Shown: positions 48,627-56,171 of the stretch, in pieces
Layout of the letters: the number at the start of each line of letters is the position of its first letter
How positions within the stretch are numbered: the first letter of the stretch is position 1
Assembly (NCBI RefSeq): GCF_947500995.1
Contig: NZ_CANMUA010000008.1
Span: forward strand, 186,001-250,000
Length of the DNA stretch: 64,000 nucleotides
Reading direction: 5' to 3'
From: an uncultured Serinicoccus sp.
Lineage (GTDB): Bacteria > Actinomycetota > Actinomycetes > Actinomycetales > Dermatophilaceae
Program-made: the position numbers and the translations under genes
The notes under the pieces: model-generated
The model's database searches: none
Told to the model about the DNA's origin: nothing
The model's input: only the letters and a program-made list of their open reading frames with translations

Positions 48627-49841
48627 TCAGGCGACCATGCCGTGCGGGTCGATGACGAACTTCGTCGCCGCGCCCTGGTCGAACTCGGCGTAACCGCGCG
48701 GCGCGTCGTCCAGGCTGATCGTCTGGGCGTTGACGGCCTTCGCGATGTGCGCCCGGTCGTGCAGGATCATGTTCATCAGCTGCCGGTTGTAGCGCTTGAC
48801 CGGGCACTGACCCGTGGTGAAGTGCTGCGACTTGGCCCAGCCCAGACCGAGCCGCACCCCGAGGGTGCCCTCCTTGGCGGCGTCGTCGACGGCACCGGGG
48901 TCGCCGGTGACGTAGAGCCCCGGTATGCCGATCCCGCCGGCCGCGCGGGTGACCGTCATGGCGTCGTTGAGCACGGTGGCGGGCGCCTCGTCGGCGCCCT
49001 GACCGTGACCGCGCGCCTCGAAGCCCACCGCGTCGACGGCCGCGTCGACCTCGGGCTCCCCGACGATCTGCTCGATCTTCTCGACGAGGGTGCCGTCGGT
49101 GCTCAGGTCGATCCCGACGCAGCCGAAGCTCTCCGCCTGCCTCAGCCGCTCGGGGTTCATGTCGCCCACCATGACCACCGCCGCGCCCAGCAGCTGCGCA
49201 CCGTGCGCGGCGGCCAGGCCCACCGGGCCGGCCCCCGCGACGTACACCGTCGACCCGGTGGTCACCCCGGCGGTGTAGGCGCCGTGGTACCCGGTCGGGA
49301 AGATGTCGGAGAGCATCGTCAGGTCGAGGATCTTCTCCAGCGCCTGGTCCCGGTCGGGGAACTTCAGCAGGTTGAAGTCGGCGTAGGGGATCATGACGTA
49401 CTCCGCCTGACCGCCGATCCAGCCGCCCATGTCGACGTAGCCGTACGCCGCCCCGGCGCGGGCCGGGTTGACGTTGAGGCACACGCCGGTGTGACCGGCG
49501 TTGCACATCCGGCAGCGCCCGCAGGCGATGTTGAACGGCACCGAGCAGATGTCGCCCTCGTCGACGAAGAGCACGTCCTCGCCCTTCTCGACCACCTCGC
49601 CGGTGATCTCGTGCCCGAGGCTCTGCCCGACCGGGGCGGTGGTGCGGCCGCGCACCATGTGCTGGTCCGAGCCGCAGATGTTGGTGGTGACCAGCTTGAG
49701 GATCACCGCGTGCGGTGCCGCCTTGGCGATGCCGAAGTGGTCGGCCACCTCGCCGGGGATCTCCAGCGTCGGGTAGTCGACCGACTCGACGGCCACCTCC
49801 CCCGGGCCCTTGTAGACGACGACGCGATTCCCTGATGCCAT
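48627..49841 (-). CDS. fdhA: glutathione-independent formaldehyde dehydrogenase
   Basis: 404-residue zinc MDR of the Pseudomonas putida FdhA type, which oxidises formaldehyde with tightly bound NAD. GNRVVVYKGPGEVAVESVDY starts the protein. TTNICGSDQHMVRGRT near residue 52 has the catalytic zinc Cys, GHEITGEV near 75, CGRCRMCNAGHTGVC near 107-121 the structural zinc cluster, and VYVAGAGPVGLAAAHGAQLL near 192 the NAD motif; the insert FGCVGIDLSTDGTLVEKIEQ is typical. AAGGAG is ten bases before ATG 49841. Single gene. Confidence 0.93.
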   Translation of the reverse strand: MASGNRVVVYKGPGEVAVESVDYPTLEIPGEVADHFGIAKAAPHAVILKLVTTNICGSDQHMVRGRTTAPVGQSLGHEITGEVVEKGEDVLFVDEGDICSVPFNIACGRCRMCNAGHTGVCLNVNPARAGAAYGYVDMGGWIGGQAEYVMIPYADFNLLKFPDRDQALEKILDLTMLSDIFPTGYHGAYTAGVTTGSTVYVAGAGPVGLAAAHGAQLLGAAVVMVGDMNPERLRQAESFGCVGIDLSTDGTLVEKIEQIVGEPEVDAAVDAVGFEARGHGQGADEAPATVLNDAMTVTRAAGGIGIPGLYVTGDPGAVDDAAKEGTLGVRLGLGWAKSQHFTTGQCPVKRYNRQLMNMILHDRAHIAKAVNAQTISLDDAPRGYAEFDQGAATKFVIDPHGMVA

Positions 49842-50022
49842 GGCGCTCGACTCCTTTGTCCGCTGACTGCGCGCCGGACGGCGCACCCGATGCAGCCACG
49901 GCAGGCCGTCGGACGGGAGCGGTCCTCGCTCCCCTCGTGCGGCATACCGTCCGCACCTCATCCATGCTGGCCCCGCCCCGCGTTCCCCGCAAGCGCCCAG
50001 CCGGACCTGGCAGGCTCGTGCC

Positions 50023-50730
50023 GTGCTCCTCGACCTGTGGGACCGTGCCACCACGACCCAGCCGCCGCTGACCTGGCCGGTCAGCCTGCTGCTGGGGGTC
50101 CTCGCACTCGCGCTCACGTGGAGCCCCGCGGGCTACCGGCTCGTCCGTCACCTCGTCACGCTGGTGCACGAGGCCGGGCACGCGCTGGTGGCGGCGCTGG
50201 TCGGTCGGCGCCTGACCGGGATCCGGCTGCACTCGGACACCTCGGGTGTCACCGTCTCCCGAGGGAGACCACGCGGGCCCGGCATGGTCGCGACCGTCCT
50301 CGCCGGCTACCCGGCGCCCGCGCTCGTGGGGCTCGCCGGGGCCTACCTCCTGGGGGCGGGGTATGCCGCGGGCCTGCTCTGGGGGCTCGTCCTCACCTGT
50401 GCGCTCATGCTCGTGCTCATCCGCAACCTCTACGGGCTGTGGGTCGTGCTCGCGACCGGCGCCAGCGTCGCCCTGCTGTCCTGGTCGGTCAGCGGGCGGA
50501 TGCTCTCGGCGGTGGCCTACCTCGTCGTCTGGTCGCTGCTGCTCGCGGCCCCACGCTCGGTGGTCGAGCTGCAGCGGCAGCGCCGCCGGCGCGGCGAGCG
50601 GGGCAGCGACGCCGACCAGCTGGCCCGACTGACGGGGGTGCCGGCGGGCATGTGGATCGTGCTGTTTTGGCTGGTCTGCGCGGTGTGCCTGGTGCTCGGT
50701 GCCCGGGAGCTGACTCAGGGCCTCGGGTAG
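50023..50730 (+). CDS. M50 family membrane metallopeptidase-like protein
   Basis: 235 residues with five to six hydrophobic helices. The zinc motif HEAGH is at residue 50 (LVTLVHEAGHALVAALVGRR), as in peptidase M50B-like proteins. The second motif is not clear; NLYGLWVVLATG near 142 may take its place. LAGYPAPALVGLAGAYLLGA near 93 is a G-Y-x-x-P helix. GTG 50023 is the first start after the divergent fdhA promoter region. It overlaps the convergent sulfotransferase gene by 16 bases. Substrate unknown. Confidence 0.8.
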   Translation: MLLDLWDRATTTQPPLTWPVSLLLGVLALALTWSPAGYRLVRHLVTLVHEAGHALVAALVGRRLTGIRLHSDTSGVTVSRGRPRGPGMVATVLAGYPAPALVGLAGAYLLGAGYAAGLLWGLVLTCALMLVLIRNLYGLWVVLATGASVALLSWSVSGRMLSAVAYLVVWSLLLAAPRSVVELQRQRRRRGERGSDADQLARLTGVPAGMWIVLFWLVCAVCLVLGARELTQGLG

Positions 50731-51347
50731 TCGAACGTGCTGAAGTCGCGCTTGTAGAACCGGCGGACCATCCGCCGGGTGGCGCGGGAGATCTCCACGT
50801 CGGCGGAGCGCCGCGGTCCCGAGCCGCTGTCCTTGAACTGCTCCGGGCCTCCCTCGAGGCCGAGCCCGTGGGCGTCGCTCAGCCGGCGCAGCCCCTCGGC
50901 CAGCCCGTCCTCCAGCCGCAGGACCTCGGTGCCCGGGACGAGGAACTCGTGCTGGGGGCGCAGGTGGTTGTCGAAGAGGTAGGGGTTCGCCCGGGAGCGG
51001 CGCACCGACCGGCGGAACCACGACGCCACGGCCGACCCGCTCATGTCAACCTGCTCCTTCTTACGGTGCCGCCAGACGTACTCCGAGCGCAGCCGCGCGA
51101 CCGGCTCGCGGACGACCGTGAAGACGAGGTCGAAGCGCTCGAGCCGGAAGAGCTGCTGCAGGGGATCGCCGTGCAGGTGCTGGGGCCCGCAGACCATGAG
51201 GTGGTTGAGGGTGCCCTGGCCGTACCTCGCGCTGAAGAAGCCCTGCTCCCAGCCGTTGGCGCGGAAGAGGTGCTCGACCGAGGTGCCGCCGGTCTTGGGC
51301 ACGTGGATGAACAGCACGGAGCGGCCGTCCTTGCGGTAGACGGGCAC
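50715..51347 (-). CDS. sulfotransferase family 2 protein
   Basis: 210 residues. VLFIHVPKTGGTSVEHLFRA near residue 11 is the PAPS 5'-phosphosulfate loop (P-K-T-G-G-T-S), and LVFTVVREPVARLRSEYVWR near 74 the 3'-phosphate-binding R-x-P-x-x-R-x-x-S. LVPGTEVLRLEDGLAEGLRR follows near 137. Such enzymes sulfate carbohydrates or lipids at the envelope. GTG 51347 has GAGGAG nine bases upstream. The start codon is GTG, then PVYRKDGRS. Confidence 0.85.
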   Translation of the reverse strand: MPVYRKDGRSVLFIHVPKTGGTSVEHLFRANGWEQGFFSARYGQGTLNHLMVCGPQHLHGDPLQQLFRLERFDLVFTVVREPVARLRSEYVWRHRKKEQVDMSGSAVASWFRRSVRRSRANPYLFDNHLRPQHEFLVPGTEVLRLEDGLAEGLRRLSDAHGLGLEGGPEQFKDSGSGPRRSADVEISRATRRMVRRFYKRDFSTFDYPRP

Positions 51348-51417
51348 GGGAGGCTCCTCACGGGTCGGGGTCGGGCGTGATCAGGCTACGACGACCCCGG
51401 CCCCGGCCGGGTGCGGC

Positions 51418-51603
51418 TCACTCGGACGGCATGATGACCCAGAGCACGAGGTAGGCCAGGATCTGCGGGCCCGGCAGCAGCATCGACAGCAGGAAGAGCA
51501 GCCGGACGAGCGTGGGGCTCATGCCGAAGCGGCGGGCGAGACCGGCGCAGACGCCCGCGAGGAGGCGCTGGCGGGGGCGGACGAGGGCGGGGGAGGAAGC
51601 CAT
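51418..51603 (-). CDS. PspC-domain small membrane protein
   Basis: 61 residues. PRQRLLAGVCAGLARRFGMS and PTLVRLLFLLSMLLPGPQIL then AYLVLWVIMPSE is a complete PspC domain (PF04024) with one to two membrane segments. PspC proteins act in membrane stress or as small envelope proteins. ATG 51603 has TAGCGT seven bases upstream, hence leaderless. Confidence 0.92.
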   Translation of the reverse strand: MASSPALVRPRQRLLAGVCAGLARRFGMSPTLVRLLFLLSMLLPGPQILAYLVLWVIMPSE

Positions 51604-51610
51604 GTCCCCC

Positions 51611-51616
51611 ACGCTA
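51611..51616 (-). promoter_or_regulatory. -10 of the leaderless pspC-like gene (TAGCGT)
   Basis: TAGCGT on the - strand, seven bases before ATG 51603. The following stretch to 51719 contains GGGGGCGCCAC direct repeats near 51680-51710 and no gene. Confidence 0.55.
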
Positions 51617-51719
51617 GGCCGCCTCGGGGCCGGGGACCAGAGGGGCTCCACCCGGGCACCCGGGGGGCTGACCCCCCGTGGGGTCGCCACGGGGGCGCCA
51701 CGGGGGCGCCACCCCGCCC

Positions 51720-52250
51720 TCAGCCCGGGTGGCGCGGCACCCGGGCGAACCGGGCCACCTCGTCGGTCGGCACCTCCTGCGCCTCGCTGGGGAAGCGCGC
51801 CGGCACCTCCTCGGCGACGCGGTAGACCCCGTCGGCCCGCTGCAGCCACCGGTAGTCGACGAGCTCGCGGCGCAGCGAGGCGACATCCTCGTTCGCGGTG
51901 GCGAGGAGGGCGTTGACCTCGGGCTCGGCATACTCCCGGCCCCGCTCGAAGCGCAGCAGCAGGTGCATGAGCACCGCCGCCCGCGGGCGGCGGCGGGTGG
52001 GGATGGAGCGCAGCCGGTCGCCGTCGACGAAGGTGGCGACGGCCCGGTCGGCGGCCAGGTCGGTCTCGACCACGAGGGCACGCAGCGGCGGGTCCTCTGG
52101 GTCGGGCCGGGTCCCGGCGCGGGGCGGGTGCGCCGGTGGCGGCTCGGCGAGCAGCGCCTCCCGGGCAGCGGTGTAGGTCTCGCCGGTGCGGGTCATCCGC
52201 TCGCGCACCCGCGCCTTGAGGTCGGCGTCGGTGGTCATGGTCGTGCTCAC
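51720..52250 (-). CDS. DUF2087-domain protein
   Basis: 176 residues. The N-terminal DADLKARVRERMTRTGETYT (residues 8-27) resembles a short ribbon-helix-like helix pair. The C-terminal PTRRRPRAAVLMHLLLRFER then AEPEVNALLATANEDVASLR and ELVDYRWLQRADGVYRVAEE is DUF2087, a small winged-helix-like domain often attached to GntR/MarR regulators. It is likely a DNA- or RNA-binding protein of unknown target. GTG 52250 has AAGGA six bases upstream. ATG 52238 is the alternative. Confidence 0.75.
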   Translation of the reverse strand: MSTTMTTDADLKARVRERMTRTGETYTAAREALLAEPPPAHPPRAGTRPDPEDPPLRALVVETDLAADRAVATFVDGDRLRSIPTRRRPRAAVLMHLLLRFERGREYAEPEVNALLATANEDVASLRRELVDYRWLQRADGVYRVAEEVPARFPSEAQEVPTDEVARFARVPRHPG

Positions 52251-52587
52251 GCATCCTTCGCGGACCGCACGCCCCAGCCGCGGCAGGTCCTGGTGCGGTG
52301 CTCGACAGGTATGCCGGGTGATCGCCGCGAGGATCTGCTCCCCTCCACCCTGGTGACCGGCCGGCTGGGGGCGGGTCGGGCTCGGCGCTGCGGCGGCGCC
52401 GGGGCCAGCATACCGGCTCTCCCCTCTCGCTCCGAGCCCGAGATGCCACGTGACACATGGATCACACAGGCCACACCCTGCGGGGATATCGCTGCTGGCG
52501 CGGGGTATATCCCTGCATTCTGTGCACATCCCCGCACCATGGTGCTGGCGAGGCCTGTGGTGCTGCAGGGCCGTGGCACGCCCTCGG
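52251..52587. other. noncoding gap with an AT-rich inverted repeat
   Basis: 337 bases without a credible gene. At 52479-52536 the arms TGCGGGGAT and ATCCCCGCA flank GGGGTATATCCC, a rare AT-rich patch that could be the promoter/operator of the DUF2087 gene or a hairpin after the HTH-citrate synthase gene (stop 52588). One GGTATGCC and one GCATACC copy are also here. Confidence 0.4.
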
Positions 52588-53817
52588 TCAGCCGCCGCGC
52601 GGACCGGTGTAGACCCCCCGCAGCCGGAACCGCATGCCCGGCTCGGCGAGCTCCTCGACGGCGTGCGCGGTCCACCCCGCGGTGCGGGCGCACGCGAAGA
52701 CCGCCGACCCCGTCTCGCGCGGGAGGTCGTGGGCCAGCACGAGCGCGGCCAGGGCGACGTCGACGGTGAGCACCCAGCCGCGCCGCTCGGCCAGCTCCCC
52801 CTCGAGCAGCGCCACGGCCTCGCGCAGGTCACGACCGGCGTCCGGCAGCACGCGGTCCAGCAGCAGCCGGGCCCGCGGGTCGACCTCGGTGTAGACCACG
52901 TGCCCGAAGCCGGGCGGCGGCCCGTCGGCGAGCGCGGCGGCCAAGGCCCCCCGCGGGTCCTCGACCGCGCCGCGCAGCCAGTCCAGGACCCGCACCGAGG
53001 CCCCGATGTGCACCGGGCTGTCCGCGGCGGCCAGCCCGGCCAGCAGCGCGGAGTAGCCGTCGGCACCCGCCGAGACCGCCACCCGCACCGCGGTCGTCGA
53101 CACCGCGAGGTCGTGGTCGGCCAGCAGGACCAGGGCCAGGTCGACGAGGTCGACCGGCAGGCCGAGGTATGCCGCCAGCACCGGGGCGAGAGCACCGTCA
53201 CCGGACGCGTCGCCCCTGACACGGGTCGGCGCCCCCGCCCCTCGGGTCCCCTCCCCCGCCTCCCCGGCCCCGCCGAGGGCAGCGCCCACCGCCGCCACCA
53301 TCGCCTGCGCCGACCGGGCACCGGCCGTGGCGAACGCCCCTGGGCTGCGGTCGTGCCGCCCCAGGTCGCCCGCCCCGGCGACGAGGACCGCGTGCTTGCA
53401 GAGGTCGAGGACGCGCGTCCCCGGCGGGAGCGCGGCCAGGACCGCGTCGACGGACGCCCGCGGCGACGTCGGCACCGTCGGCGCCGGCTCCCCGCCCACC
53501 CCCGTGAGCAGGTCGCGCACCTCCTCGAAGGTCCAGCTGCCGGCGAGGTCGCGCACGTCGTGCCCCCGGTAGGCCAGGGTGCCCGGTCCGACCTGCGTGA
53601 TCGCCGTGCGCACGTCGTCGCTGGTGGCCCGGGTGGAGGCGCGCCGCCCCGACCGGCCGCCCCCGAGCGCCTGCACGTGCTCGAGCGCGAAGATGCTCCC
53701 CGCGCCCGGCTCGCGCCGCAGCGGTGAGAGCGCCCCGCGGCTGACGTAGGCATACACCGTCTGCGTCTTGACACCGAGGTAGTCGGCCACCTGGGCGGTG
53801 GTCAGCTCGCCGCTCAT
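52588..53817 (-). CDS. citrate synthase-like protein with N-terminal HTH domain
   Basis: 409 residues. A MerR/excisionase-type HTH, LTTAQVADYLGVKTQTVYAY (residues 5-24), leads to a citrate synthase fold. Recognisable: GPGTLAYRGHDVRDLAGSWT near 79, SPVHIGASVRVLDW near 272 at the first catalytic His position, PPPGFGHVVYTEVDPRA near 305 with the second His and the Arg, and VLTVDVALAALVLAHDLP near 350 with the Asp. A low-complexity insert (GAGEAGEGTRGAGAPT) lies near 178. It may be a citrate synthase, a metabolite-sensing repressor, or both. Divergent from the canonical citrate synthase across twin operators. Confidence 0.82.
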   Translation of the reverse strand: MSGELTTAQVADYLGVKTQTVYAYVSRGALSPLRREPGAGSIFALEHVQALGGGRSGRRASTRATSDDVRTAITQVGPGTLAYRGHDVRDLAGSWTFEEVRDLLTGVGGEPAPTVPTSPRASVDAVLAALPPGTRVLDLCKHAVLVAGAGDLGRHDRSPGAFATAGARSAQAMVAAVGAALGGAGEAGEGTRGAGAPTRVRGDASGDGALAPVLAAYLGLPVDLVDLALVLLADHDLAVSTTAVRVAVSAGADGYSALLAGLAAADSPVHIGASVRVLDWLRGAVEDPRGALAAALADGPPPGFGHVVYTEVDPRARLLLDRVLPDAGRDLREAVALLEGELAERRGWVLTVDVALAALVLAHDLPRETGSAVFACARTAGWTAHAVEELAEPGMRFRLRGVYTGPRGG

Positions 53818-53849
53818 GTTGACTCGATCAACGTTGACACGACATCAAC
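53818..53849. promoter_or_regulatory. twin GTTGA-TCAAC operators between the citrate synthase genes
   Basis: Two adjacent inverted repeats fill the 52-base divergent gap: GTTGACTCGATCAAC (53818-53832) and GTTGACACGACATCAAC (53833-53849). The first begins at the base next to the HTH-citrate synthase ATG. The HTH protein itself is the obvious candidate to bind here. Confidence 0.72.
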
Positions 53850-53869
53850 CCTAGCGGAACGCTCGGCGC

Positions 53870-55006
53870 ATGAGCACGCAGATCGCCCCGCCCGGCCTCA
53901 AGGGCCTCGTCGTCGCCCGCACGCAGACCGGGGACGTCCGGGGCCAGGAGGGGTTCTACCACTTCCGCGAGTACTCCGCGGTCGACCTGGCGCGGCACCG
54001 CAGCTTCGAGGACGTCGCGCACCTCATGGTCGAGGGGCGTCTGCCGGACGAGCGGGAGTCCGCCGCCTTCGCGGCCGAGCTCGCCTCCGCGTCGAGCCTG
54101 CCGCACGCGCTGCTGGAGCAGCTGCTGGCGATCGCGCGGTCCGGGCCCGACCGCGGCTCGCTGGCCCGGCTGCGCACCGCCGTCTCGCTGCTGGGGTCGG
54201 TCGAGGAGTTCCCCGCCACCTACGGCGCCAGCGCCGAGCAGGTGCGCGCCGGCGTCGTCCGGCTCATCGGGGTCGTGCCCGTGCTGCAGGCGGCGCTCTT
54301 CCGGCTGCGCGCAGGCCTGCCGCCGCTGGAGCCACGCCCCGAGCTCGGCGCCGGCGGGAGCTGGCTGTGGATGCTCACCGGGGAGGAACCGGCGCCGAAG
54401 CACGCGGCGGCGGTGACGGCATACCTCGTCAGCACCATCGACCACGGCTTCAGCGCGTCGACCTTCACCGCCCGGGTGGTGACGTCGGCCGGGGCCGACG
54501 TCGCCTCCGCCGTGTGCGGCGCGATCGGGACCTTCTCCGGGCCGCTGCACGGCGGGGCGCCGGACCGGGCGCTGGACTCCCTCGATGAGATCGGCACCCC
54601 GGACCGGGCGCGGGAGTGGGTGCGCGAGCGGGTGGTCGCCGGCGAGCGGATCATGGGCTTCGGGCACGCGGTCTACCGGACCACGGACCCGCGGGCGGTC
54701 CTGCTGCGCGAGCACGCGCAGGCGCTCGGCGGGCCGCTCGCCGAGCTGGCCGTGCAGGTGGAGCGCGAGGTGGTGGACGCCCTCGCCGAGCTCAAGCCGG
54801 GGCGCGAGCTGCACACCAACGTCGAGTACTACGCCGGCGTCGTCATGGAGCAGTGCGGGATCCCGCGGGAGATGTTCACCCCGACCTTCGCGACCGCCCG
54901 GATCGTGGGGTGGGGCGCCCATATCCTGGAGCAGGCGGGTGACCCGCGCATCATCCGACCGGCGGCGGAGTACGTCGGCCCGGAGGCCCCCGCGCCGCTG
55001 CCCTGA
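53870..55006 (+). CDS. citrate synthase (or 2-methylcitrate synthase)
   Basis: 378 residues, complete type-II-like short citrate synthase. GLVVARTQTGDVRGQEGFYH near residue 11, SFEDVAHLMVEGRLPDE near 45, IDHGFSASTFTARVVTSAGA near 193, FSGPLHGGAPDRALDSLDEI near 223 (catalytic His), IMGFGHAVYRTTDPRAVLLR near 260 (second His and substrate Arg), then ELHTNVEYYAGVVMEQCGIP near 311, where the third catalytic position is Glu in N-V-E rather than the common N-V-D. It condenses acetyl-CoA or propionyl-CoA with oxaloacetate. ATG 53870 directly follows the twin operators. Confidence 0.9.
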   Translation: MSTQIAPPGLKGLVVARTQTGDVRGQEGFYHFREYSAVDLARHRSFEDVAHLMVEGRLPDERESAAFAAELASASSLPHALLEQLLAIARSGPDRGSLARLRTAVSLLGSVEEFPATYGASAEQVRAGVVRLIGVVPVLQAALFRLRAGLPPLEPRPELGAGGSWLWMLTGEEPAPKHAAAVTAYLVSTIDHGFSASTFTARVVTSAGADVASAVCGAIGTFSGPLHGGAPDRALDSLDEIGTPDRAREWVRERVVAGERIMGFGHAVYRTTDPRAVLLREHAQALGGPLAELAVQVEREVVDALAELKPGRELHTNVEYYAGVVMEQCGIPREMFTPTFATARIVGWGAHILEQAGDPRIIRPAAEYVGPEAPAPLP

Positions 55007-55016
55007 GGAGGCGACC

Positions 55017-55094
55017 GTGACCGGACGCGACCTGCTCATGATGCGCCGGCAGCTGATGACCGTGCGCGACCTGGCCGAGGCCGCGCCCCGGTAG
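55017..55094 (+). CDS. 25-residue small ORF with strong ribosome binding site
   Basis: GTG 55017 is preceded by GAGGAGG seven bases upstream and starts 10 bases after the citrate synthase stop. The product is TGRDLLMMRRQLMTVRDLAE then AAPR, basic and amphipathic (three Met-Met/Arg-Arg clusters). The stop TAG is part of TAGTCT, a possible -10 for galM. It may be a real microprotein of the citrate synthase operon or a leader; no family is recognised. Confidence 0.45.
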   Translation: MTGRDLLMMRRQLMTVRDLAEAAPR

Positions 55095-55142
55095 TCTCTC
55101 GCCGACCGCCCGCGCCCCCTGTCGTCCCTCCCGAGGAGCCGC

Positions 55143-56150
55143 ATGCCCACGCCACCCCCCGGCCCCACCACCGTCACGCTCACGGCGTCCGGCATCCGCG
55201 TCGACCTCCTCAGCACCGGAGCGGCCATCGCCAGGGTGGAGCTCACCGACGGGCACGGGGACGGCCCGGTGGACGTCGTCCTGGGCCACGCCGACCTGGC
55301 GGACTACGGGCGGGTCCGGGACTTCCAGGGGGCCACGATCGGGCGGGTCGCCAACCGCATCGACGGCGGGCGGTTCCGCCTCGGAGACCGCGCGGTGGAG
55401 GTGCCGCTCGACCCGGACGAGCCGCACGCGCTGCACGGCGGGCCGGAGGGCTTCGACCGGCGCGAGTGGGCGCTCGTGGAGGCGACCGACGATCGCGCGA
55501 CGTGGTCGCTCACCTCCCCGGACGGTGACCAGGGGTTCCCGGGTGAGGTCGAGGTCGAGGTGAGGTATGCCGTCACGCCCGGCCGCCTCACCGTCGAGCA
55601 CCGCGCCACGACCTCGGCGCCGACGCCGGTCAGCCTGACCAACCACAGCTACTGGAACCTCGACGGGGAGGGTGCCGGCGAGATCCTCGACCACACCCTG
55701 CAGGTCGACGCCGACACCTACCTGCCGGTGCGCCCGGACCAGATCCCCACCGGCGAGGTGCGCGACGTCGCCGGCTCCCCCTTCGACCTGCGCCGCCCGG
55801 TCGTCCTGGGTGAGGCGCTGGCCGCCGACGACGCGCAGCTGCGGATCGGCCAGGGCTTCGACCACCACCTCGTCGTGCCGGGCGAGGGCCTGCGGCGGCA
55901 CGCGGTCCTGGTCGGCGGCTCCGGCCGGCGCATGGAGGTCTGGAGCGACCGGCCCGGGCTGCAGGTGTATGCCGGCGCCCACTTCGACGGCACGGTCACC
56001 GGGCCGCGCGGGGTCGCCTACGGCCCGCGCGCCGGGATCGCGCTGGAGACCCAGGCCTTCCCCGACGCGGTGAACCAGCCGCGCTTCCCGTCGGTCGTGC
56101 TGCACCCGGGCCAGACCTACGCCTCGACCACCGAGTGGCGGTTCTCCTGA
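55143..56150 (+). CDS. galM: aldose 1-epimerase (mutarotase)
   Basis: 335 residues of the galactose mutarotase fold. TIGRVANRIDGGRFRLGD near residue 65 has the N-R substrate block, HALHGGPEGFDRREWAL near 93 the first catalytic His, TNHSYWNLDGEGAGEILDHT near 165 the second His region, and GIALETQAFPDAVNQPRFPS near 298 the general-base Glu. It interconverts alpha and beta anomers of hexoses. GAGGAG precedes ATG at nine bases. Converges on the ABC permease gene (21 bases between stops). Confidence 0.94.
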   Translation: MPTPPPGPTTVTLTASGIRVDLLSTGAAIARVELTDGHGDGPVDVVLGHADLADYGRVRDFQGATIGRVANRIDGGRFRLGDRAVEVPLDPDEPHALHGGPEGFDRREWALVEATDDRATWSLTSPDGDQGFPGEVEVEVRYAVTPGRLTVEHRATTSAPTPVSLTNHSYWNLDGEGAGEILDHTLQVDADTYLPVRPDQIPTGEVRDVAGSPFDLRRPVVLGEALAADDAQLRIGQGFDHHLVVPGEGLRRHAVLVGGSGRRMEVWSDRPGLQVYAGAHFDGTVTGPRGVAYGPRAGIALETQAFPDAVNQPRFPSVVLHPGQTYASTTEWRFS

Positions 56151-56171
56151 CCCTCGGCGGGTCGCCGGGGG

